A stretch of DNA of 12,501 nt from an uncultured Oribacterium sp. GTDB taxonomy: Bacteria > Bacillota > Clostridia > Lachnospirales > Lachnospiraceae. Made by a program: the position numbers and the translations under genes. This document shows, piece after piece, positions 6,293-12,501 of this stretch (its first letter is position 1; each line of letters opens with the position of its first letter). Below the pieces are notes generated by a model, which was not told the origin of the DNA, did no database searches, and worked only from the letters and a program-made list of their open reading frames with translations. Where the stretch lies: contig CAKQWR010000044.1 in assembly GCA_934279105.1 (NCBI GenBank), forward strand, positions 1 through 12,501, read 5' to 3'.

Positions 6293-6386
6293 GATGTTCT
6301 CCTGTCGCCGGGCGATGTCCCACGCTTTTCCGCTGTTTTTGCTTTCACTTTTACTCTAGCAAAGCGCTTCTCGCTTGGCATCTCTG

Positions 6387-6413
6387 AAAATCAGCCAGGA
6401 AACGCCTGGCTGA
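6387..6413 (-). terminator. Likely intrinsic terminator after cobO
   Basis: TCAGCCAGG (6391-6399) pairs perfectly with CCTGGCTGA (6405-6413) around a 5-base loop. On the minus strand the stem is followed by TTTT. It lies 10 bases after the cobO stop. The T tract is short, so readthrough into cbiC is likely. The rest of the 131-base gap up to cbiC shows only that gene's ribosome binding site. Confidence 0.55.
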
Positions 6414-6423
6414 ATCACGATTC

Positions 6424-7026
6424 TCACTTCTCCACGCCGACTCTGGCCTTTATGCCGTCGTCATATGGGTGCTTTTCCTTCTCCATGTTCGTGACGTAAT
6501 CGGCCATCGAGAGGAGGGTGATGTCCGGATTTCGGCCGGTCAGAATAACCTCCATGTTCTGCGGGAGGCGGAACAGGAAGTGAATCAGCATATCGCGATC
6601 GAGGAGGTCCTTATTCAGGGCATCCAGAATCTCATCGAAAATGAAGAGTCCTGCAATTTCCGGTTTCTCCGGTTCGTGCTTTACGACACCGATTTTTTCC
6701 TTGCGGGCACGAGCGGCTTCGCGTCGCCGCGGCGCCGTCTTCTGGAGGACGTCCATCGTATGTAGCGCACGCCGGAACAGGGTATCCGAGTCCGCACGAG
6801 TTGCTCTCTTCTCTTCCTCTGTCATCCGGAAGGTAAAGCCATAGCAATGCTCCGGAAGCAGTACAAACACACCCGGGATCTTCTCCAGTGTACTGATTTC
6901 GCCGGATAGTCCGTCCTTCAGAAACTGGCAGAACACCACGGGCACACTGTGACCTGCTGCCCGCACCGCGGCACCGATCGCCGCCGTCGTCTTCCCTTTT
7001 CCATCACCGTGGTAGATTTCAATCAT
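6424..7026 (-). CDS. cobO: Corrinoid adenosyltransferase, CobA/CobO/BtuR family
   Basis: A 200-residue cytoplasmic ATP:corrinoid adenosyltransferase that attaches the 5'-deoxyadenosyl group to reduced cobalt. The P-loop GDGKGKTT is at residues 7-14, a Walker B-like FIFDE at 128-132, TGRNPD at 163-168, and the family end KHPYDDGIKARVGVE at 185-199. The ATG at 7026, with AGGAAG upstream, overlaps the cbiP stop by eight bases, which points to coupled translation. Compared with the usual family, about 24 charged residues (RRREAARARKEK and following, about 100-123) are inserted before Walker B. The family's longer N-terminal extension is missing. Confidence 0.93.
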   Translation of the reverse strand: MIEIYHGDGKGKTTAAIGAAVRAAGHSVPVVFCQFLKDGLSGEISTLEKIPGVFVLLPEHCYGFTFRMTEEEKRATRADSDTLFRRALHTMDVLQKTAPRRREAARARKEKIGVVKHEPEKPEIAGLFIFDEILDALNKDLLDRDMLIHFLFRLPQNMEVILTGRNPDITLLSMADYVTNMEKEKHPYDDGIKARVGVEK

Positions 7027-8683
7027 GGTTTCTTCCTGATAAAATGTCATAGATGCGCGTCATGTCGAGCGACGCCCTGAGCGCCGCGCTCAGCTTCGCA
7101 AACTGCGCTTCCTTGAATGCTTCATAGTTTACGACTTCGCAGCCTTCTCGGTCAATGCCTTTTCGTCGATACAGTCGCTCCACGAAGGCGTTCCGGAGCT
7201 CGTCACTGTCGAAGAAGCCATGCAGGTAGGTGCCGAAGACATTGCCAGCCTGTGCATAGATGAAGCTGTCCGCTGAGCGGCTGGTCATGGCACCCGTGGA
7301 TGTCGAATCTGCCGGTGCATCGCCACGCGCCGCCGTATGGGTGATGTGGTGATCCGGCATCGTACGCCCCATGTGGATCTCGTAACCGTCAACACGTTGA
7401 CCGTTCAGCGCTGCAAAGTCACCCGTGAGGTCCTCGAGCACGAGGTGCGTCTGCGTCCGGGTCTTTTCTGCTTCGAATTCCGTACGGAACGGCAGAAGTC
7501 CGAGGCCCCGTGCATGCGCACCGGCCGGTCCTTCCACTCCCTCGGCATCGATCACCTCTGTGCCCAGCATCTGGAAGCCGCCGCAGATACCGAGAATCAG
7601 AGTGCCATGCGCCTGCTTCTGCAGAATCTTCGCCTCTAGACCGGTGCTCCGCAGCCAGTCGAGGTCACGGATCGTACTCTTCGTGCCCGGTAGAATCAGC
7701 ACGTCCGGCGCGCCGAGCTCGCGCACGCTCGATACATAGCGGACCGAAACACCCGGTTCCATCGCGAGCGCCGTAAAATCCGTGAAATTGCTGATGCGTG
7801 GCAGACGAATCACCGCGATATCGATACCGTTCTCTGCCTGCCGCTGCTCGAGCGCCGTCGACAGTGAGTCCTCATCCTCCAGCGCGACATCGAGATATGG
7901 CACCACACCAAGTACTGCCTTGCCGGTCCGCGCTTCGAGGATATCGAGCCCCGGATCGAGGATCGTCTTATCGCCGCGAAACTTGTTGATGATGAGACCC
8001 TGAATGCGTGCCTGCTCCTCCGGCTCCAGCAGCTCGATCGTCCCGAGCAACTGTGCGAAGACCCCGCCGCGGTCGATGTCACCCACCAGCAGCACCGGTG
8101 CATCCGCGATCGCCGCCATGCCCATATTGACGAGGTCGTCCTCTCGGAGATTTACCTCCGCCGGGCTCCCCGCCCCTTCGATCACGATGATATCGTACTG
8201 CGCCGCGAGCGCTTCATACGTCTCGCGCACGATCGGCAGTAGCGCCTTCTTGTTGCGATAGTACTCGCGCGCCGTCATATTGCCCTGCGCCACCCCGCGC
8301 ACGATCACCTGCGAACCGACATCCGTGGTCGGCTTCAGGAGAATCGGGTTCATCAGCGCGTTTGGGGCAATGCCGGCGGCCTCTGCCTGGACGACCTGCG
8401 CACGCCCCATCTCGAGGCCTTCATCGGTGATGAAGCTGTTGAGCGCCATGTTCTGCGCCTTAAACGGCGCGACCCGATAGCCATCCTCATGAAAGATGCG
8501 GCAGAGCCCCGCCACCAGCAGACTCTTTCCGGCGTTTGACATCGTGCCCTGCACCATGATCGCACGGGCGCGGTGCGCGGGATGTTTCGAGTTCGTCATG
8601 CCGGATACATCCGCTACACTGAACGCAAGCGATGCTCTGTTCGGTTTTGAAATCGTTTCGTTGTTCATCTCGTCAGCGTGCAT
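7019..8683 (-). CDS. cbiP: Cobyric acid synthase CbiP (CobQ)
   Basis: A glutamine-dependent amidotransferase that amidates side chains b, d, e and g of adenosylcobyrinic a,c-diamide to yield cobyric acid. The N-terminal half is the ATP-binding synthetase domain with P-loop GTMSNAGKS (46-54), APFKAQNMALNSF (72-84) and IEGAGSPAEVNL (168-179). The C-terminal half is the triad glutaminase domain with nucleophile Cys367 in GICGGFQMLG, GYEIHMGRT (433-441) and His488 in TYLHGFFD. The start at 8683 has AGAGGAG upstream; the 554-residue product is longer than the usual 490-510. The excess is an N-terminal tail of about 40 residues and a Ser/Ala-rich stretch near 452-472. It ends overlapping cobO by eight bases. 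Confidence 0.95.
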   Translation of the reverse strand: MHADEMNNETISKPNRASLAFSVADVSGMTNSKHPAHRARAIMVQGTMSNAGKSLLVAGLCRIFHEDGYRVAPFKAQNMALNSFITDEGLEMGRAQVVQAEAAGIAPNALMNPILLKPTTDVGSQVIVRGVAQGNMTAREYYRNKKALLPIVRETYEALAAQYDIIVIEGAGSPAEVNLREDDLVNMGMAAIADAPVLLVGDIDRGGVFAQLLGTIELLEPEEQARIQGLIINKFRGDKTILDPGLDILEARTGKAVLGVVPYLDVALEDEDSLSTALEQRQAENGIDIAVIRLPRISNFTDFTALAMEPGVSVRYVSSVRELGAPDVLILPGTKSTIRDLDWLRSTGLEAKILQKQAHGTLILGICGGFQMLGTEVIDAEGVEGPAGAHARGLGLLPFRTEFEAEKTRTQTHLVLEDLTGDFAALNGQRVDGYEIHMGRTMPDHHITHTAARGDAPADSTSTGAMTSRSADSFIYAQAGNVFGTYLHGFFDSDELRNAFVERLYRRKGIDREGCEVVNYEAFKEAQFAKLSAALRASLDMTRIYDILSGRNHD

Positions 8684-8764
8684 ACCACTCCTCTTTTTTC
8701 TGCCAGCTTTCTCCCGGTTCCCTGTGCCTATTCTCATCGTCAGGGATCATGCCGAATACGCATT

Positions 8765-10027
8765 TTATAAGCTTCTCCATCTCCGAATCAGCTCCAGATT
8801 CTCTTCATGCGTCCGCACACAGATTCGGTAGTAGCGCTCATCCAGGCCCTCGTAGTTTCCACAGGCCCTGATCAGAACACCTTTCTCCAGAAGCAGGTCC
8901 TTTAAATCTACACGGTAAGGCTCTGCCAGCGGTTCAGACTCCGGCCCGCACTCGCTTGCACCGCGGCTATCGTTCGACCGCTGTGTGCGCGCAGTCCTAT
9001 CTTCCCTAACATCCTGTGTCGGCTGCCCGTTCCAGGCCGTCCGGAACAGGAGGAAGTTCGCATCCGATGTCGGCACATAGACCTTCTCCACATATGGAAG
9101 CGTCGGAAGTACGCGCACCAGGAAGGTCCGCTCCTCCCGAATCAGTGCTCGTGTCTTCTCTACAAATTCTGTTTCCTCAAGCGCAGCTACACCGGCGAGC
9201 TGTGCCGGAAGATTGATTTCCCATGGTGTCATCGTCGCCCGCACCGCGTCCGTCAGCGCCTGCGCCGCCGTCAGCATATAGCCGAGGCGAAGCCCCGGCA
9301 TGCCATATATTTTCGTGAAGGCACGCAGGATCACAAGATGCTCGAACGCTCGAAGCGACGGCACCATGCTGCATGTCCGTTCGCTCGGACGCAGCGTATG
9401 CTCCGCATCGAAAATCCGCGCCACTGCTGTATTTGAGCTGTCGTCTGAACGAAGAAACGGCAGGAAGCACTCATCCACGATGAGCCAGCTGTTTTTCGAT
9501 TCACAGACCGCTGCAATGCGCTGCAGCACCTCCGCGCGGATGACATTGCCATCCGGATTATTCGGATTACAGAGAAAAACCGCAGAGCCGGACGGAGCCG
9601 CCTCGATGGCCCGGATAAAAGCCACCTCTACAACCGGTGTGAACGAAAAGTCATCCTCTTCCTGCAGATATACAGGGATGATCTGCGCACCCACGCGCTC
9701 AGCGGCGACACTGTACTCCGCAAAAGCCGGCGCCGCAACGATGACCTGCTGCGGACGAAGCACCTGCATCAGACGATAGATCAGATCCGCGGCACCGTTG
9801 CCGAAGGTGATCCACTCCGGCGCGATGGAATCAAACTTCCGATTCAGAAACGAAACAACGGCGTCCCGGAGCTTCTCTACCTTCCAGTCCGGATAGGCGA
9901 TGCTCCGGTCGACGCCGTGCTTCGCCGCTCGGCACGCACGCGGCGGCATGCCCAGCGGATTGATATTTACAGAATAATCGAGATCAACTGCGCGACGATA
10001 CACATCGCCGCCATGTACATAATTCAT
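8765..10027 (-). CDS. cobD: Threonine-phosphate decarboxylase, CobD-type
   Basis: A PLP-dependent fold-type I enzyme related to histidinol-phosphate aminotransferase. It makes (R)-1-amino-2-propanol phosphate for the cobalamin side arm. Visible features of the 420-residue product are DYSVNINPLGMP (17-28), CNPNNPDG (153-160), IVDECFLPF (183-191) with the PLP-binding Asp185, and the PLP lysine Lys239 in AFTKIYGMPGLRLGY. I chose ATG at 10027, two bases after the cbiB stop and preceded by GGGTGGG; a GTG at 10039 would overlap cbiB. Against the usual length of about 360, two polar insertions stand out, about 194-224 and 333-369, the second rich in Arg, Ser, Glu and Pro. HisC is a related alternative but the neighbours argue for CobD. 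Confidence 0.9.
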   Translation of the reverse strand: MNYVHGGDVYRRAVDLDYSVNINPLGMPPRACRAAKHGVDRSIAYPDWKVEKLRDAVVSFLNRKFDSIAPEWITFGNGAADLIYRLMQVLRPQQVIVAAPAFAEYSVAAERVGAQIIPVYLQEEDDFSFTPVVEVAFIRAIEAAPSGSAVFLCNPNNPDGNVIRAEVLQRIAAVCESKNSWLIVDECFLPFLRSDDSSNTAVARIFDAEHTLRPSERTCSMVPSLRAFEHLVILRAFTKIYGMPGLRLGYMLTAAQALTDAVRATMTPWEINLPAQLAGVAALEETEFVEKTRALIREERTFLVRVLPTLPYVEKVYVPTSDANFLLFRTAWNGQPTQDVREDRTARTQRSNDSRGASECGPESEPLAEPYRVDLKDLLLEKGVLIRACGNYEGLDERYYRICVRTHEENLELIRRWRSL

Positions 10028-10029
10028 AT

Positions 10030-11025
10030 TTAAACCCACCCTGTATACAGCATAACGGTCCGCATGATCATGATGCCGACGAAATAAATCATGAACACGC
10101 TTAGATACATGATGCGGTTCGCTGTTTCGATGTCCTCCGGTGTGATTTCGCGTTTACTGTCACCGATCGCCGGCTTGTGAACGAGCTTTCCGAAGTAATA
10201 CGCATCGCCGAGAAGCTCGACACCGAGTGCTCCGGCCATGGCCGCTTCCGTCTGTCCGGAGTTCGGGCTCGTAGACTTTCGTGCATCGCGACGCCAGATA
10301 CGAAACGCGCCCTTCCAGTCGAGGCCCAGGAACATGGCGGCCATGCACATAAAGAAGGCGCTGATGCGTGCCGGGATGAAGTTGCAGATGTCATCGAGGC
10401 GTGCCGCCGCCGTGCCGAAATACTTATACTGATCGTTTTTGTAGCCGATCATGGAATCCATAGTATTGACGGTCTTATAGAACCAGCCACCGGCCACACC
10501 GAACACCATCATAAACAGGAGAGGTGCCACCACCCCGTCGGAAGCATTCTCCGCGACCGTCTCGACCGCTGCCTTCGTGACACCGGTCATGTTGAGACGC
10601 TTCGTGTCACGGCCCACGATCATCGAGACCGAATCGCGCGCATCCTTGATGTTTTTCCGTTTAAGCGCCTCATAGACCTTCATGGATTCCCGCTTCAGCT
10701 GCTTCATCGCGAGCATCTGGTACGCGAGGAAGGCATCGATCGCCCAGGTCAGGGACTCGCCGAACATCGTCGCGATGTTGTGGATGATGAGTGGGATGAC
10801 CGTAAAGATCACGAGCATCAGCACGACGAGAACCGCACCTGCAAACTGCTTCTTCCCACGGTCCGCCTCCGGATCATCCGAAATATGAAGGCTGCGGCGC
10901 AGGAATTTCTCCAGCCACTCGATGCCGCGCCCCATCGCCATCACCGGATGGAACCAGTTATGTGGATCACCGAACACGAGATCGACGATCAGGGCCATGA
11001 TGAGAATCATTATTCGCTCGTACAT
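10030..11025 (-). CDS. cbiB: Adenosylcobinamide-phosphate synthase CbiB
   Basis: A 331-residue inner-membrane protein that joins aminopropanol phosphate (from CobD) to adenosylcobyric acid. Conserved blocks are FGDPHNWFHPV (18-28), SMIVGRDT (134-141), VETVAENASDGVVAPL (154-169), NTMDSMIGYKND (187-198), ARLDDICNFIPAR (208-220) and SPNSGQTEAAMAGALGV (253-269). Hydrophobic segments lie near 5-19, 62-88, 165-180 and 306-328. The ATG at 11025 has TAGGAGAG upstream. It is the first gene of the cobalamin block, right after the terminator of the flavodoxin gene, so a promoter should lie at about 11030-11070. I saw no clear -35/-10 pair and no cobalamin riboswitch in the 112-base gap. Confidence 0.95.
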   Translation of the reverse strand: MYERIMILIMALIVDLVFGDPHNWFHPVMAMGRGIEWLEKFLRRSLHISDDPEADRGKKQFAGAVLVVLMLVIFTVIPLIIHNIATMFGESLTWAIDAFLAYQMLAMKQLKRESMKVYEALKRKNIKDARDSVSMIVGRDTKRLNMTGVTKAAVETVAENASDGVVAPLLFMMVFGVAGGWFYKTVNTMDSMIGYKNDQYKYFGTAAARLDDICNFIPARISAFFMCMAAMFLGLDWKGAFRIWRRDARKSTSPNSGQTEAAMAGALGVELLGDAYYFGKLVHKPAIGDSKREITPEDIETANRIMYLSVFMIYFVGIMIMRTVMLYTGWV

Positions 11026-11067
11026 GCTACACTCTCCTAAAAACAGAAATTGGAACTATTTTATCAT

Positions 11068-11114
11068 AAACAAAAGCAGAACGGAACACGCATGACGAGG
11101 CATGTTCCGTTCTG
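11068..11114 (-). terminator. Intrinsic terminator after flavodoxin-like gene
   Basis: CAGAACGGAACACGC (11077-11091) pairs with its inverse at 11100-11114 with one mismatch around an 8-base loop. On the minus strand it is followed by CTTTTGTTT. It closes the regulator-esterase-flavodoxin transcript before cbiB. Confidence 0.85.
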
Positions 11115-11137
11115 TATACACGGATGAATCAGGAACT

Positions 11138-11641
11138 TCACCCAGCAATCATCCTCCGAAGTCTTTCCAGATCCTCCTGATCCGGGTGTGAAAGTGCACG
11201 ATCGAAGTTTTCAATCAGCGCATCGAGATTCGGCTTCGCATCCGGCATTTCCTTCATCTTCACATAGCGATCCCGTACCGACTGCGGCATTTTACCCTGG
11301 CACATGTACTCTCCGATTACGGTGTTGCTTGCATCGATCACCTGATGAACATTCGTAAGAATCTTCTGGTAATATTCTTCACTTCCACCGAAGCCCGCGG
11401 TTCCAAACAGAAAAATCTGTTTGTTCCGAAGTTTACCCAGAAGCTCTAAGCACGCCTGGTCTGCGGTTCCCTTATCCGTCCAGAATCCCACATATACCTT
11501 TTCCGCACTTATTTCTGCAGATTTTGCTTCGCCGAAATAATCACACAGCGCCTTCGGCAGTGTCTCATGAATCGTATCCGCAAGTTTCCTTGTGTTACCA
11601 GTTAAACTACTGAAAATAATAGCATATCTTTCTTCACTCAT
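11138..11641 (-). CDS. bilS: Flavodoxin family protein, Flavodoxin_3/BilS-like
   Basis: A 167-residue soluble flavodoxin-fold protein. The FMN phosphate loop is SSLTGNT (11-17). GFWTDKGT (52-59), LFGTAGFGGSEEYY (78-91), MCQGKMP (113-119) and ENFDRALSHPDQEDL (144-158) are hallmarks of the Flavodoxin_3 group (PF12641), which includes BilS, the partner of the gut bilirubin reductase BilR. No bilR lies in the window, so a role in bilirubin reduction is only suggested; a general electron-transfer role is equally possible. I chose ATG at 11641, with AAGGAAGG upstream, over an in-frame ATG 39 bases earlier. The gap after the esterase stop is 56 bases. Confidence 0.8.
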   Translation of the reverse strand: MSEERYAIIFSSLTGNTRKLADTIHETLPKALCDYFGEAKSAEISAEKVYVGFWTDKGTADQACLELLGKLRNKQIFLFGTAGFGGSEEYYQKILTNVHQVIDASNTVIGEYMCQGKMPQSVRDRYVKMKEMPDAKPNLDALIENFDRALSHPDQEDLERLRRMIAG

Positions 11642-11697
11642 CGGTCTGTCCTTCCTTTCATTCTCTAAGTTTAAAATCAATCAAATATGTTTCTTCA

Positions 11698-12378
11698 TCA
11701 TGCTTCCAGTATCGCTTTTATGCCCTTCGCACTCCGCAGTGTCGCGTCCCGAAAGTGATTTCCGGGATTCAATTCCCAGCACACATCCACGCCGAGCTCC
11801 TGGTAGCACCGAACGATCGCCTCTGTATTTTCCTGCACGGTTTTTAGTATAGTATGTTTCGTCTTCGCTTCTGCATCGCCTAACGAAATATACAGTTTTT
11901 CCGGTTTCCGTACCATCGCATGCCGAAGTACATATTCCCGGAACTTCGGGAACCACAGGGAGCCGGATATACTGGCTACCCGTGCGAAGCAATCACAACG
12001 ATACATCGCATAGAGCGCGAAAAGTCCGGCCAGCGAGTATCCTGCGAGGCCGACGTACGGCGCGGTTCCGCGGATTCTTTTCCTGGCTGCCGGCACGATT
12101 CCCGACGCCAATGTCTCCAGATAAGCATTCGCGCCTCCCGTAGCGGCCGGATCCCGCTTCGACAGCGGCGGGCAGCTCCACGGCGTCATATCATGATACC
12201 ACTGAAGGTTTCCAACCACCAGCAGATTACAGTCCGGCGCATCCATATCCCGAAGCACCTGCCACAGCTCCTCCCCGTCTCCCATCACCGTATGGAAAAC
12301 GATAAGCGGTCTGTTCTCATCCACCGCCGGATACAGCGTAAGCTCTTTTTCATGTATCTGAAATCTGATTTTTTCCAT
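11698..12378 (-). CDS. Putative esterase, alpha/beta hydrolase
   Basis: A 226-residue alpha/beta hydrolase of the putative esterase type (PF00756; enterochelin esterase/IroE-like). The nucleophile is Ser115 in GYSLAG, after a VGLA strand. SISGSLWFP (136-144) follows, YISLGDAEAKT (163-173) probably holds the acid residue, and His208 in NPGNHFRD is the likely catalytic histidine. There is no signal peptide, so it acts in the cytoplasm; the substrate is unknown. The ATG at 12378 follows the TGA of the upstream regulator gene directly, with GGGAGG inside that gene's end, so the two are translationally coupled and the regulator may control it. Confidence 0.85.
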   Translation of the reverse strand: MEKIRFQIHEKELTLYPAVDENRPLIVFHTVMGDGEELWQVLRDMDAPDCNLLVVGNLQWYHDMTPWSCPPLSKRDPAATGGANAYLETLASGIVPAARKRIRGTAPYVGLAGYSLAGLFALYAMYRCDCFARVASISGSLWFPKFREYVLRHAMVRKPEKLYISLGDAEAKTKHTILKTVQENTEAIVRCYQELGVDVCWELNPGNHFRDATLRSAKGIKAILEA

Positions 12379-12501
12379 TCACGCCTCCCAAAACAGTTCA
12401 TCCAGTGTCCGATTCAGAGCCTTACAGATCGCGATGCAGAGTCGGATCGTCGGGTTATAATCGCCCTTTTCGATGGCGTTAATGGTCTGTCGCGACACAC
12501 C
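12379..12501 (-). CDS. XRE-family transcriptional regulator, C-terminal part
   Basis: The last 40 codons of a gene running in from the right edge. The peptide starts GVSRQTINAIEKGDYNPT and ends with LNRTLDELFWEA. This is the recognition helix and last helices of a small Cro/CI-type helix-turn-helix regulator of the kind about 65-70 residues long in Firmicutes. The N-terminus and promoter are outside the window. Its stop TGA abuts the esterase ATG, so it is the upstream gene of the esterase/flavodoxin operon and plausibly its regulator. Confidence 0.9.
   Translation of the reverse strand, partial: GVSRQTINAIEKGDYNPTIRLCIAICKALNRTLDELFWEA

Noticed and set aside
10028..10039. GTG start of cobD at 10039
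   Set aside because: It would overlap the cbiB end and has a poorer ribosome binding site than the ATG at 10027.
10177..11040. Plus-strand open frame of 287 codons opposite cbiB, and other long plus-strand frames opposite the cobalamin and AAA+ genes
   Set aside because: They are antisense shadows of clearly recognised genes in GC-rich DNA; their products are rich in Arg and His with no recognisable domain.
11026..11137. Cobalamin riboswitch upstream of cbiB
   Set aside because: The gap is only 112 bases, much of it the preceding terminator, with no B12-box-like sequence seen.

Overview
The window looks like a chromosomal stretch of an anaerobic clostridial Firmicute, probably a Lachnospiraceae-type gut bacterium. 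This is inferred from strong AGGAG-type ribosome binding sites, a Nif11-like peptide, a BilS-like flavodoxin, anaerobic-type (Cbi) cobalamin enzymes and a group IIC intron remnant. Every well-supported complete gene reads on the minus strand, so transcription runs from high to low coordinates.

Right edge (12501 to about 11068): the tail of an XRE-type repressor, a putative esterase starting directly at the repressor's stop, and a Flavodoxin_3/BilS-like protein. The block closes with a good intrinsic terminator (11068-11114).

Centre (11025 to 5582): a cobalamin block in the order cbiB, cobD, cbiP, cobO, (weak terminator), cbiC. CbiC makes cobyrinic acid late in corrin ring synthesis, CobO adenosylates it, and CbiP amidates it to cobyric acid. 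CobD makes the aminopropanol phosphate that CbiB attaches. Four of the five enzymes carry hydrophilic loop insertions. No cobalamin riboswitch was found. A long hairpin (5474-5580) separates cbiC from the next gene set.

Left-centre (5428 to 993): a less familiar set. It comprises a Lon-like AAA+ ATPase with no protease domain, a six-helix membrane protein, a membrane-anchored S51/glutamine-amidotransferase-like protein, a stand-alone Nif11-like peptide and an unrecognised protein with a very acidic repeat tail. The first three are tightly spaced and probably one operon. The last two follow after gaps of 198 and 92 bases.

Left edge (1 to about 1010): an AT-rich mobile-element graveyard. It holds a partial unrecognised reading frame, a group IIC intron 5' fragment lying just after a terminator (its usual target), and an array of eight two-part sites. 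In every site the two half-motifs start 25 bases apart; three sites point left and five point right from a central palindrome, with spacings close to whole helical turns. I read this array as the two ends of a Tn7/Tn552/Mu-type transposon brought together, or a non-autonomous derivative. Its right end supplies the stop codon of the acidic-tail gene. The array and the AAA+/Nif11 gene set are the two parts most worth following up.
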